Source of the DNA: Phenylobacterium sp.
GTDB lineage: Bacteria; Pseudomonadota; Alphaproteobacteria; Caulobacterales; Caulobacteraceae
Direction: 5' to 3'
Assembly (NCBI GenBank): GCA_019264505.1
Contig: JAHUZY010000335.1
Location: 1 to 14,872, forward strand
DNA length: 14,872 nucleotides
The stretch's first letter is position 1; every line of letters starts with the position of its first letter. A program made the position numbers and the translations under genes. This document shows, piece after piece, positions 1-6,630 of this stretch. The notes below the pieces were generated by a model. That model did no database searches, had not been told where the DNA came from, and saw only the letters and a program-made list of their open reading frames with translations.

Positions 1-848
1 GTGGCCTGGGCGCCCTGCCCTGGTGGCTGAACCTCGCCCCGCTGCGCTCGATCTCCCCGGACAGCGACATCGCCCCGCCCTGGCCCGACATCTGGATAGC
101 GGCGGGCCGAGCGACCCTGCCCCTCTCCCTGCGTCTGCGCCGTTGGAGCAAGGGCCGCACCTTTGTGGTCCAGCTGCAGGACCCCCGGGTGCCGGTCGGC
201 GCCTTTGATCTGGTCATCCCGCCCAAGCATGACAGGCTGCAGGGGGACAATGTGCTGCCCATTGTGGGCGCCCCGCATCGGGTGACGCCCGAGCGGCTGG
301 CGGCGGACTATGAGCGCTTCCGCGACCAGCTTGAGCCCCTGCCCCATCCGCGGGTGGCGGTGCTGATCGGGGGCAAGTCCAAGGCCTTTGGCCTGTCTCC
401 CGAGCGGGCCGCAGCCATGGCCCATGAGATCGAACTGCCGATCCTCCAGGAAGGCGGCTCGGTCATGGTCACCTTCTCAAGGCGCACGCCCGAGGACGCC
501 AAGGCCCTGCTGTCGGCCCGTCTGCGCCATATCCCGGGGATGATCTGGGATGGTCAGGGGGACAATCCCTATTTCGCCTTCCTGGCGGCGGCCGACTATG
601 TGCTGGTGACCGAGGAGTCCACCAACATGACCACCGAGGCGGCCTCCACGGGCAAGCCGGTGTTCATCCTCAAGATGGAAGGCGAGAGCCTGAAGTTCCG
701 TCTCTATCATGAGGAGCTGGAGCGGCTCGGCGCAGCGCGGCCCTTCGGGGGCGCCTTCCACAGCTGGTCCTACGAGCCCCTGAACGAGACCACCCGGGCG
801 GCCGCCGAGGTGCTGCGCCGCTATGACGCCCGTGCGGGGAACCGCTAG
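1..848 (+). CDS. ELM1-family (mitochondrial fission ELM1-like) protein, 5' truncated
   Basis: The reading frame is open from base 3 to the TAG at 846-848, so the gene begins outside the window; about 281 residues are visible. The visible part reads like the bacterial ELM1 family, which has a GT-B-like fold. It contains a VVQLQDPR segment followed by FDLVIPPKHD, then VAVLIGGKSKAFGLS, and a C-terminal block with a TEESTNMTTEAASTGKPV stretch. The last block resembles the nucleotide-sugar-binding region of GT-B glycosyltransferases such as MurG. The plant ELM1 protein acts in mitochondrial fission; the role of the bacterial homologues is not established, so I assign no reaction. An internal GTG at 165 gives a shorter frame, but homology-like sequence (WWLNLAPLRS, PWPDIWIAAGR) continues upstream of it, so that GTG is not the start. 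The following fbp gene begins 54 bases downstream. Confidence 0.8.
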   Translation, partial: GLGALPWWLNLAPLRSISPDSDIAPPWPDIWIAAGRATLPLSLRLRRWSKGRTFVVQLQDPRVPVGAFDLVIPPKHDRLQGDNVLPIVGAPHRVTPERLAADYERFRDQLEPLPHPRVAVLIGGKSKAFGLSPERAAAMAHEIELPILQEGGSVMVTFSRRTPEDAKALLSARLRHIPGMIWDGQGDNPYFAFLAAADYVLVTEESTNMTTEAASTGKPVFILKMEGESLKFRLYHEELERLGAARPFGGAFHSWSYEPLNETTRAAAEVLRRYDARAGNR

Positions 849-858
849 ACAGGGCCAT

Positions 859-879
859 CCCGGCGCGATACCCGCCGGG
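859..879 (+). terminator. GC-rich hairpin between the ELM1 gene and fbp
   Basis: A perfect 7-bp inverted repeat (CCCGGCG at 859-865, CGCCGGG at 873-879) with a 7-base loop lies 10 bases after the ELM1 stop. No T-run follows, so it is at best a weak or non-canonical terminator. It could equally be a leader hairpin in front of the fbp ribosome binding site (GAGG at 893-896). Confidence 0.3.
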
Positions 880-902
880 GCCATTCAATCCCGAGGTGTG
901 AC

Positions 903-1895
903 GTGAGCACGACCAACCTGGCCGCCTTCCTGTCCCGTGGCGCCGCCGATCCCCGTCTGGCCGAGCTGGTCCTCGCCGTGGCCGAGGGTTGCGTGGCGAT
1001 CAACGGCCATGTCCGCCGCGGCGCGCTCGGCCAGGCCATGGGCGCCCTGGGCAGCGAAAACGTCCAGGGCGAGGTGCAACAGAAGCTCGACGTGCTCTCC
1101 AATGACGTCCTGCTGGACGGCTGCGCCAAGGCCGCAGGCCTCTGCGCCATGGCGTCCGAAGAGATGGACACCATCCATCCTGTGCGCGAGGTCGGCGCCG
1201 AGGGCGGCTATCTGCTGCTGTTCGACCCCCTGGATGGGTCGTCCAACATCGCCGTCAACGTCTCCATCGGCACCATCTTCTCGATCCTGCCGACGCCGAA
1301 GGACAGCGTCGGCCGGGCGGTGACCGAGGCCGACTTCCTGCAGCCCGGCCGCCATCAGGTCGCCGCCGGCTACGTCGTCTACGGCCCTCAGACCCAGATG
1401 GTCCTGACCCTGGGCGCCGGCGTCAGCGCCTTCACCCTCGATCCTGACAGCGGCGACTGGGTGATGACCGCCGCCGACATCCGCATCCCCGCCGAGACCA
1501 AGGAATTCGCCATCAACACGGCCAACACCCGCCATTGGGCGGCGCCGGTAAGCCGCTATGTGGAGGAATGCCTGGCCGGGGTCGAAGGCCCCCGGGGCAA
1601 GGACTTCAACATGCGCTGGGTCGCCTCCATGGTGGCCGACGTCCACCGGGTGATGAGCCGCGGCGGGGTCTTCATGTACCCCTGGGACAAGCGTGAGCCG
1701 AACCGGCCGGGCAAGCTGCGCCTGATGTATGAGGCCAATCCCATGGCGCTCCTGGTGGAACAGGCCGGCGGCGCCTCCTTCGACGGAACGGGCGAAACCC
1801 TCGACGCCAAGGTGACCAGCCTGCACCAGCGGGCCTCGGTCATGCTGGGCTCGGCCGCCGAGATCGGCCGCCTGAGGGACTATCACGCCGCCTGA
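903..1895 (+). CDS. fbp: Class I fructose-1,6-bisphosphatase
   Basis: This 330-residue cytoplasmic enzyme hydrolyses fructose 1,6-bisphosphate to fructose 6-phosphate in gluconeogenesis, using divalent metal ions. The class I signature is clear: [16 protein letters not shown] at 53-68, the acidic ASEEMD at 84-89, and the metal-binding FDPLDGSSN at 107-115 followed by [11 protein letters not shown] later segment [24 protein letters not shown] matches the substrate-binding region, and the C-terminus keeps the hydrophobic GSAAEIGRL tail typical of the family. Length is normal for the class. The start is GTG at 903, with GAGG at 893-896 six bases upstream. It has no obvious functional link to its neighbours, and it is separated from the next gene by 103 bases that contain hairpins and a possible promoter. 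Confidence 0.95.
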   Translation: MSTTNLAAFLSRGAADPRLAELVLAVAEGCVAINGHVRRGALGQAMGALGSENVQGEVQQKLDVLSNDVLLDGCAKAAGLCAMASEEMDTIHPVREVGAEGGYLLLFDPLDGSSNIAVNVSIGTIFSILPTPKDSVGRAVTEADFLQPGRHQVAAGYVVYGPQTQMVLTLGAGVSAFTLDPDSGDWVMTAADIRIPAETKEFAINTANTRHWAAPVSRYVEECLAGVEGPRGKDFNMRWVASMVADVHRVMSRGGVFMYPWDKREPNRPGKLRLMYEANPMALLVEQAGGASFDGTGETLDAKVTSLHQRASVMLGSAAEIGRLRDYHAA

Positions 1896-1908
1896 AGCCG
1901 GCGCCGGG

Positions 1909-1923
1909 GCGACCGGGCGTCGC
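1909..1923 (+). terminator. Short hairpins after fbp
   Basis: A 10-base palindrome CCGGCGCCGG (1898-1907) lies just after the fbp stop. It is followed by a perfect 5-bp stem GCGAC/GTCGC with a 5-base loop (1909-1923). No T-run follows, so termination is only a possibility. Position, between fbp and the apparent start of the nonulosonic acid operon, is the main support. Confidence 0.25.
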
Positions 1924-1935
1924 AGGCCATTACGG

Positions 1936-1950
1936 TTAACAGTTGCTTAG
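1936..1950 (+). promoter_or_regulatory. CtrA-like box upstream of the glycan operon
   Basis: TTAA-CAGTTGC-TTAG (1936-1950) is one mismatch from the TTAA-N7-TTAA box bound by the cell-cycle regulator CtrA in Caulobacterales. It lies about 50 bases upstream of the GTG of the oxygenase gene, in an AT-rich patch that stands out from its GC-rich surroundings. CtrA control would suit a flagellar modification operon, since flagellar genes are CtrA targets. No clear -10/-35 pair could be placed around it. This is an inference from a short motif. Confidence 0.35.
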
Positions 1951-1998
1951 AGGCGCGGCCCTAGCCTTGCCCGGTCGTTCCTGCGCCGGAGCCCTGCC

Positions 1999-2799
1999 GT
2001 GACCGCCCAGCCCCTTGTCAGAGAGCTGAAGGGCCTGCTGCCCGCGCCGCTCGTGGACGAGGCGCTGGAGACCTTCATGGACATGCTGCGGGCGTCTGGC
2101 GCTGACGCTGGCGCCGAGGCCGATGTGGACGCCCTGGTCGACGCCCTGCGGGCCACCGACCGCGCCGCCCTCGGCCAAGTCTATGACGCCATGCGCGAGA
2201 CCGACATCTTCCGCCGCATCGTCACCGCGCAGCCCCTGCGCGACGCGGCCCAGGCCATGACGGGCGCGGTCCGCCTGCACAGCCCCTTCCAGCACGCCGT
2301 CTTCCGCATGGACCTGGCCGGCGAGCCCTGGCGCGGCTTCGACTGGCACCAGGACTATCCCTACAACATGCTCTGCGACCGCTCGGTCACCGCCTGGACG
2401 CCGCTGACCCCCTCAGGCGCGATCAATGGCGGGGTGGATGTGGTCGAGACGCAGACGCCGCACCTCTATCCGGTCGATGTCCGCCTCAAACGCGACGCCG
2501 AGGGGCGGCCGCTCGGGGGCCGCGACGCCTTCATCGCCGCCGACTTCCACAGTGCTTTCGAGGCCCGGAGCCGCAAGCCCGAACTCCAGCCCGGCGACGT
2601 GCTGATGTTCCACAACACCGTGCCGCACCGGTCGGGCTACAATCCCGGACCACGGCACCGCTATTCCATCCAGGTCCGTTTCGGCGATCTGCTCGCGCCC
2701 GAGGTCATCGCGCGCGGCTGGCGCAACCGCCGGGCCGACGGGTTCGAGGCCTTCGCGGCCCTGCATCCCGACCTGATCGCTTCTGAGGAACGCCCATGA
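1999..2799 (+). CDS. Phytanoyl-CoA dioxygenase (PhyH)-family Fe(II)/2-oxoglutarate oxygenase
   Basis: This 266-residue protein has the features of a PhyH-like non-haem iron oxygenase. The HxD iron motif is H117-Q-D119 in DWHQDYPYN, and a distal histidine is likely H210 in VPHRSGYN. It is followed by PRHRYSIQVRF, where R221 (or R219) would bind the 2-oxoglutarate carboxylate. The fold and cofactors are inferred from these motifs; the substrate is not known. It is the first gene of a six-gene run and overlaps the methyltransferase by 4 bases (ATGA), so the two are probably made together. In this setting hydroxylation of a sugar, or of an acyl group on a sugar, is the simplest guess. The start is GTG at 1999, with GGAG at 1988-1991 seven bases upstream. 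Confidence 0.8.
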   Translation: MTAQPLVRELKGLLPAPLVDEALETFMDMLRASGADAGAEADVDALVDALRATDRAALGQVYDAMRETDIFRRIVTAQPLRDAAQAMTGAVRLHSPFQHAVFRMDLAGEPWRGFDWHQDYPYNMLCDRSVTAWTPLTPSGAINGGVDVVETQTPHLYPVDVRLKRDAEGRPLGGRDAFIAADFHSAFEARSRKPELQPGDVLMFHNTVPHRSGYNPGPRHRYSIQVRFGDLLAPEVIARGWRNRRADGFEAFAALHPDLIASEERP

Positions 2800-3542
2800 G
2801 CCCCGCCCCCAAGATCCCCGCCCCCAAGATCCAGGCTGACGAAACCCTCCGCAGTCTTCTGAAGGCGCATCTGGACGATCACGACCTGATCGCCAACCTG
2901 GCCTCCTTCGGCCGGCGGATGCACTTCATGAAGGCCTTCGCCCACTATGAGGTCTTCAAGCTGATCGAGGACATGCCCGGCGATATCGTCGAATGCGGGG
3001 TCTATAAGGGCGCCTCGCTGCTGACCTTCGCCCGCTTCCTGGAGACCTTCAGCCCCGGCGACCGCACCCGCAAGGTCCTGGGCTTCGACCACTTCAAGGG
3101 CCTGGCCGACCGCTCGGATAAGGATGGCCTGGACGCCCGGGTGGGCAACACCGCCGAGGGCTGGAACCCGGCCCAGTTCCGCGACACCCTGTTTTCCCTG
3201 GTAGACGCCTTCAACGCCGACTCCTTCGTGCCGCAGCGCCCCCGTGTGGAGCTGATCGACGGGGACGTCCGCCAGACCGCGCACGCCTATGTGGCCGAGC
3301 ATCCGGGCCTGCGCATCGCGCTCCTGCACCTGGACATGGACCTTTATGAGCCGACGCTCGAGGCGCTGAAGGCCTTCTGGCCGCGCATCCTCACCGGCGG
3401 CGTGGTCCTGCTGGACGAATACGCCATCCGCGAATGGCCCGGAGAGAGCGAGGCCCTGGAGGAATTCTTCGACGGCAAGCCGCCCCGCATCGAGAAATTC
3501 GGCTGGGCCTCGGCCCCGGGCGGCTTTTTCGTCAAGGAATAG
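2796..3542 (+). CDS. TylF/MycF-family O-methyltransferase
   Basis: This 248-residue class I SAM-dependent methyltransferase belongs to the TylF (macrocin O-methyltransferase) family, whose characterised members methylate sugar hydroxyls in a metal-dependent way. The SAM-binding motif is DIVECGVYKGAS (63-74). The likely metal/catalytic acidic residues are in HLDMDLYEPT (178-187; D180, D182) and LLDEY (205-209). The C-terminus GFFVKE is also family-like. Translation starts at the ATG overlapping the upstream oxygenase stop (ATGA). The N-terminus contains an in-frame duplicated block, APKIPAPKI, produced by a 15-bp tandem repeat. Its position next to pseudaminic acid genes suggests it methylates the nonulosonic acid or a substituent on it; this is inference. 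TylF-type enzymes also act on other glycans. Confidence 0.85.
   Translation: MSPAPKIPAPKIQADETLRSLLKAHLDDHDLIANLASFGRRMHFMKAFAHYEVFKLIEDMPGDIVECGVYKGASLLTFARFLETFSPGDRTRKVLGFDHFKGLADRSDKDGLDARVGNTAEGWNPAQFRDTLFSLVDAFNADSFVPQRPRVELIDGDVRQTAHAYVAEHPGLRIALLHLDMDLYEPTLEALKAFWPRILTGGVVLLDEYAIREWPGESEALEEFFDGKPPRIEKFGWASAPGGFFVKE
2801..2830 (+). repeat. 15-bp perfect tandem duplication in the methyltransferase N-terminus
   Basis: The unit CCCCGCCCCCAAGAT occurs twice in direct succession (2801-2815 and 2816-2830), starting five bases after the methyltransferase ATG. The length is a multiple of three, so gain or loss of a copy keeps the frame. It adds five residues to a probably disordered N-terminal tail. 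Confidence 0.9.
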
Positions 3543-3576
3543 GCGGCTTCGCCGCGCAGGGCGGCGCCTTGCCGCC
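3543..3576 (+). terminator. Two tandem GC hairpins after the methyltransferase gene
   Basis: GCGGC-TTC-GCCGC (3543-3555) begins directly after the TAG stop. It is followed by GGCGGC-GCCTT-GCCGCC (3560-3576), a perfect 6-bp stem with a 5-base loop. Neither is followed by T residues. They may pause or weaken transcription, or protect the 3' end of the oxygenase-methyltransferase message, and so separate those two genes from the pse genes downstream. Confidence 0.35.
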
Positions 3577-3613
3577 GCAATGAGGGCTAACCTGCGCGCA
3601 CAGGAGCCCGCCC

Positions 3614-4330
3614 GTGATTCTCGCCCTTCTTCAGGCCCGCCTGAGTTCCACCCGCCTGCCCGGCAAGGTGCTGCTGCCGCTGGCCGGCGCGCCCATGCTG
3701 GTGCGCCAGATCGAGCGTGTCAGGCGCGCCGGGCGCATCGACCAGATCGTCGTGGCCACCAGCCTGGAGCCCAGCGACGATCCCCTGGTCGAGGCCCTGG
3801 AAGAGGCCGGCCTCGCCGTACATCGCGGCCCGCTGGCCGATGTCCTGGCCCGCTTCGTCGGCGCCCTGGAGGTCTGGCCGGCCGACCATGTGGTGCGGCT
3901 GACCGGCGACTGCCCCCTGATCGACCCTGAGGTGATCGACGCCACCATCGACCTGCATCTGGGCGAAGGCGCCGACTACACCCACAACCGCTATGACCCC
4001 TCGGGCTACCCCAAGGGCCAGGACGTGGAGGTGATCTCCGCCGTCGCCCTCCGACGTACCGCAGCGGAGGATCACAGCCCCGAAGCCCGGGAGCATGTCA
4101 CCTGGGCGGTGCGCAACGCGCCGGACCGCTATCGCATCGCCCGCCTGGATCCCCCGGTGGACGAGGGTCAGGTTCGCTGGACCGTCGACACCCCTGACGA
4201 CTATGAGTTCGTCCGCAGGGTCTATGAGGGGCTCTACCCGGCCAATCCGGCCTTTTCCTCCGACGATGTCCGCGCCTTTGTGCGGGCCAGGCCGGAGCTG
4301 ACCACCTTTGGCGGAGCGCCACGCCTATGA
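3614..4330 (+). CDS. pseF: SpsF/FlmC-like cytidylyltransferase, probable CMP-pseudaminic acid synthetase
   Basis: This 238-residue nucleotidyltransferase probably activates pseudaminic acid with CTP to give CMP-pseudaminic acid, the donor for protein glycosylation. The N-terminal LLQARLSSTRLPGKVL (5-20) is the nucleotide-binding signature of acylneuraminate cytidylyltransferase/SpsF proteins. LTGDCPLIDPEV (96-107) carries the metal-binding Asp region, and VDTPDDYEFV (191-200) is the conserved C-terminal block. The family assignment is firm. The exact sugar is inferred from the pseG, pseH and pseI genes around it; legionaminic acid is a less likely alternative. The start is GTG at 3614, with AGGAG at 3602-3606. 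Its stop overlaps the pseG start (ATGA). The SpsF-like subfamily matches the Caulobacter FlmC type of protein, as far as I can judge from memory. Confidence 0.82.
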   Translation: MILALLQARLSSTRLPGKVLLPLAGAPMLVRQIERVRRAGRIDQIVVATSLEPSDDPLVEALEEAGLAVHRGPLADVLARFVGALEVWPADHVVRLTGDCPLIDPEVIDATIDLHLGEGADYTHNRYDPSGYPKGQDVEVISAVALRRTAAEDHSPEAREHVTWAVRNAPDRYRIARLDPPVDEGQVRWTVDTPDDYEFVRRVYEGLYPANPAFSSDDVRAFVRARPELTTFGGAPRL

Positions 4331-5358
4331 CCCCGCGGGTTCTCTTCATCGCCAACGCCGGCCCTCAGGTGGGCGGCGGCCATGTCATGCGCAGCCTCAC
4401 CCTGGCCGCCGCCCTCGCCGAGCGCGGGGCCAAGGTGGAGTTCATGGCCGACACCCATGTGGAGGCGATCCTTGCGGCCTACGCCCCGGACCTGCCCCGG
4501 CGGGCGGTGGCCTCCATGGCGCCCGACGTGCTCACCGAACTCACCGGTCGCCAGGCCTTCGAGGCCGTGGTGTTCGACCACTATGGCCTCGGTCGCCCGG
4601 AACATGAGGCGATCGCCGATGGCCGCCCGGCCCTGGTGATCGACGACCTGGCCGACCGGCCCCTGGGCGGCGCCCTGGTGCTGGATTCAGGCCCGGCCCG
4701 CGTCGAGGCCGACTATCGCGGCCTGACCAGCGGGGCGCGCCTGCTGCTGGGGCCGAAATATGCGCCGGTGCGGCCGGCCTTCGCCGCCCTGCGCAACGCC
4801 GCCCTGGCCAGGCGTCAGGAGACGCCCCGGCGGGTGCTGGTCTCCATGGGCCTGACCGACCTGGACGGGATCACCGGCAAGGCGGTCGAGCAGCTGCGCC
4901 GTCGCTATGGCGAGACCGCCCTCGACGTGGTGGTCGGCGCGGGCGCCCCCAGCCGCAAGGGCCTGACCCGCATCGCCGCCCACGACCCGCGCCTGACCCT
5001 GCATGTGGACACCCCGGACATGGCCGAGCTGGCCACGGCCGCCGACCTGGCCGTCGGCGCGGCGGGGTCGGCCATGTGGGAGCGTTGCGTCCTGGGCCTG
5101 CCCAGCGTGGTGGTGACCATCGCCGACAACCAGATTCCTGCGGCCACCGCCATGGCCAAGGCCGGCGCCGTCCTGGTGGTGGATGGCCGCGCCGACAGCT
5201 TCGGCGTCGACTTCGACCGGGCCATGACCCGCCTGTTCATCGACGAGACCCTGCGCGCCAGCCTGGCCGAAAACAGCGCCGAGCTCTGCGACGGCGAAGG
5301 GGCTGCGCGGGTGGCCGACGCCTTCTGGCCCCTGCTCGTCCAGGCCGCGACCGTCTGA
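4327..5358 (+). CDS. pseG: UDP-2,4-diacetamido-2,4,6-trideoxy-beta-L-altropyranose hydrolase (PseG)
   Basis: This 343-residue GT-B-fold enzyme removes UDP from the diacetamido sugar before condensation with phosphoenolpyruvate. The signature VGGGHVMRSL (15-24) contains His19, equivalent to the catalytic His of Campylobacter PseG. Other family blocks are VFDHYG (82-87), VIDD (104-107), LLGPKYAPVRPAF (140-152), GAAGSAMWERCVLGLPS (244-260) and ADNQIP (266-271). Length is at the high end of, but compatible with, the family. It starts at an ATG overlapping the upstream cytidylyltransferase stop, so translation is probably coupled. The Caulobacter equivalent is called FlmD. A closely similar hydrolase for other 2,4-diacetamido sugars cannot be excluded by sequence alone, but the PseI downstream agrees with pseudaminic acid. 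Confidence 0.88.
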   Translation: MTPRVLFIANAGPQVGGGHVMRSLTLAAALAERGAKVEFMADTHVEAILAAYAPDLPRRAVASMAPDVLTELTGRQAFEAVVFDHYGLGRPEHEAIADGRPALVIDDLADRPLGGALVLDSGPARVEADYRGLTSGARLLLGPKYAPVRPAFAALRNAALARRQETPRRVLVSMGLTDLDGITGKAVEQLRRRYGETALDVVVGAGAPSRKGLTRIAAHDPRLTLHVDTPDMAELATAADLAVGAAGSAMWERCVLGLPSVVVTIADNQIPAATAMAKAGAVLVVDGRADSFGVDFDRAMTRLFIDETLRASLAENSAELCDGEGAARVADAFWPLLVQAATV

Positions 5359-5398
5359 CGCAGACGCCTTAACCGAGTTTTCTGACCTTGGCCTGCAT

Positions 5399-5426
5399 CC
5401 TCCCCCTTCGCTTGCGGGTGGGGAGG
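5399..5426 (+). repeat. Palindrome overlapping the ribosome binding site of the FAD oxidoreductase gene
   Basis: CCTCCCC (5399-5405) is the exact reverse complement of GGGGAGG (5420-5426), with a 14-base loop. GGAGG within the right arm lies seven bases before the ATG at 5434, so the stem would hide the Shine-Dalgarno sequence. The form (C-run, short GC loop, G-run) resembles small REP-type intergenic palindromes that are frequent in Caulobacterales genomes. A similar one lies inside the gene at 5694-5733. Confidence 0.6.
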
Positions 5427-5433
5427 CCGAGAA

Positions 5434-6630
5434 ATGGCCAGAGTTCGTATTATCGGCGGGGGGCTGACCGGCATCCTCGCCGCCTTTGAGGCCCACCGTC
5501 TGGGCGCCCGCGAGATCGTCCTGGAGGACGCCCTCGACCGTCTGGGCGGCTGGAGCCTGCCCCGGGTTTCCCACGGGATCGAACTGCGCGACGGCGAGTT
5601 CGCCTTCGGCCCCGCCCAGGATCCCATGCGCCAGGCGCTGGAATGGCGCGGCGTGGCCTTTGACGAGGTCGACCTGCACGACGGCGCCATCAGCCCCTCC
5701 CCCACCGGCCCTCGGGCCAGCTGGGGGGAAGGGCCGGTCCTGTCCGCCGACGTGACCACCCCGGCGGCGGCGGCGCAGCCGGAAACCCTCAACGACATTC
5801 TGCGCGCCTATCCCAGATCCGCCGCCGATCCCCTCGCCCACTACTGCCAGTGGCGCCTGGGCGTGTGGCTCGATCAGGTCCATGCCAGCGCCGCCCCGGC
5901 CCTTGGCCTGAATCAGGTCCGCCTGGCCCCTGTGGGCGAGGCCGCGGCCCCCAACGTGTCCGCGCCCCGGCGCGGTGCCGTGCCCCGGGACGGCCTGAAC
6001 GGCCTCTTCACCTCGGCCGGCCGCGCCCTGGCCCGCCTAGGCGTCGAGATCCGCCTGCACAGCCTGGTCTCCCCCCGGGAGGCCGCTCAGGCCTGCGCCG
6101 AGGATGAGACGGTGGTCTGGGCCGCCGATCCCATGCCCCTGTTCGACCTGGCCGCCCAGAAGGCGCCCAAGCCGCGGCTGATCGGCGAACGGGTGGCGAG
6201 CTATGTCTTCCGCGCCCGGCTGGAAGCGCCCGTGCCGCTCACCGTCCGCAACTATACCGGCGAGGGCAAGGTCAGCGCCCTGCGGGTCTATCAGAGCCGT
6301 GGCGAGACCCTGGTCAGCGTCGAATGCGTCGACGAGGTGGGCGACGAACCCCTGCGCGCCGAGGTTCTGCGCCTGCTCGCCCCCTTCGCCCGGCGCCCGA
6401 TGATCCTCGACGCCTGCGTCCTGACCAATATGCGCACCCGCTTCGCCTGTCCCTCGGTTGAGGCCGTCCAGCGACTGGATCGGCTGGAGGTCGAACTCGC
6501 TCACCGCTTCCAGGGCCGCTTCCTGGTGGCCGGCTGGGAGTCGGCCGACGCCGGCGCCCGCATCGCAGGCCTCACCGAGCGGATGGCTCAAAGCCTCGCC
6601 CCCGCGGCCAGGATCTCGGCGGTCGCCTGA
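5434..6630 (+). CDS. Uncharacterised FAD-dependent (amine oxidase/protoporphyrinogen oxidase-like) oxidoreductase of the pse operon
   Basis: I do not recognise a specific function. The 398-residue protein begins with a dinucleotide-binding fold: IIGGGLTG (6-13), with Glu31 ending the second strand and LGG at 37-39, as in FAD-binding amine oxidoreductases. A C-terminal block FLVAGWESADAGARIAG (363-379) resembles the second FAD-contact motif of that superfamily. Residues 87-100 (SPSPTGPRASWGEG) are encoded by a REP-like palindrome and look like an insertion. It sits between pseG and pseH and shares a TGATG junction with pseH, so it is probably part of the sugar pathway. Oxidation of a nonulosonic acid precursor or of its substituent is possible. 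The start is ATG 5434; its GGAGG lies in the right arm of a hairpin. Confidence 0.75.
   Translation: MARVRIIGGGLTGILAAFEAHRLGAREIVLEDALDRLGGWSLPRVSHGIELRDGEFAFGPAQDPMRQALEWRGVAFDEVDLHDGAISPSPTGPRASWGEGPVLSADVTTPAAAAQPETLNDILRAYPRSAADPLAHYCQWRLGVWLDQVHASAAPALGLNQVRLAPVGEAAAPNVSAPRRGAVPRDGLNGLFTSAGRALARLGVEIRLHSLVSPREAAQACAEDETVVWAADPMPLFDLAAQKAPKPRLIGERVASYVFRARLEAPVPLTVRNYTGEGKVSALRVYQSRGETLVSVECVDEVGDEPLRAEVLRLLAPFARRPMILDACVLTNMRTRFACPSVEAVQRLDRLEVELAHRFQGRFLVAGWESADAGARIAGLTERMAQSLAPAARISAVA
5694..5733 (+). repeat. REP-like palindrome inside the FAD oxidoreductase coding sequence
   Basis: The outer arms CCCCTCCCCC (5694-5703) and GGGGGGAAGGG (5723-5733) enclose an inner hairpin GGCC-CTCG-GGCC (5707-5718). 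The outer arms pair imperfectly. The structure resembles the short palindromes usually found between genes in Caulobacterales, yet here it is read in frame as residues 87-100. It is of the same general type as the palindrome at 5399-5426. Confidence 0.55.

Noticed and set aside
885..1886. Minus-strand open frame of 333 codons opposite fbp
   Set aside because: It mirrors fbp almost exactly and has no recognisable domain.
1936..1946. Possible sigma-54 (-24/-12) promoter in GG...TTGC near the CtrA-like box
   Set aside because: The GG-to-GC spacing is one base short and the flanking consensus is poor.
4687..5883. Long minus-strand open frame of 398 codons
   Set aside because: It is antisense to pseG and the FAD oxidoreductase, with low-complexity Gly/Ala/Arg composition. 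It is a shadow of third-position GC bias.
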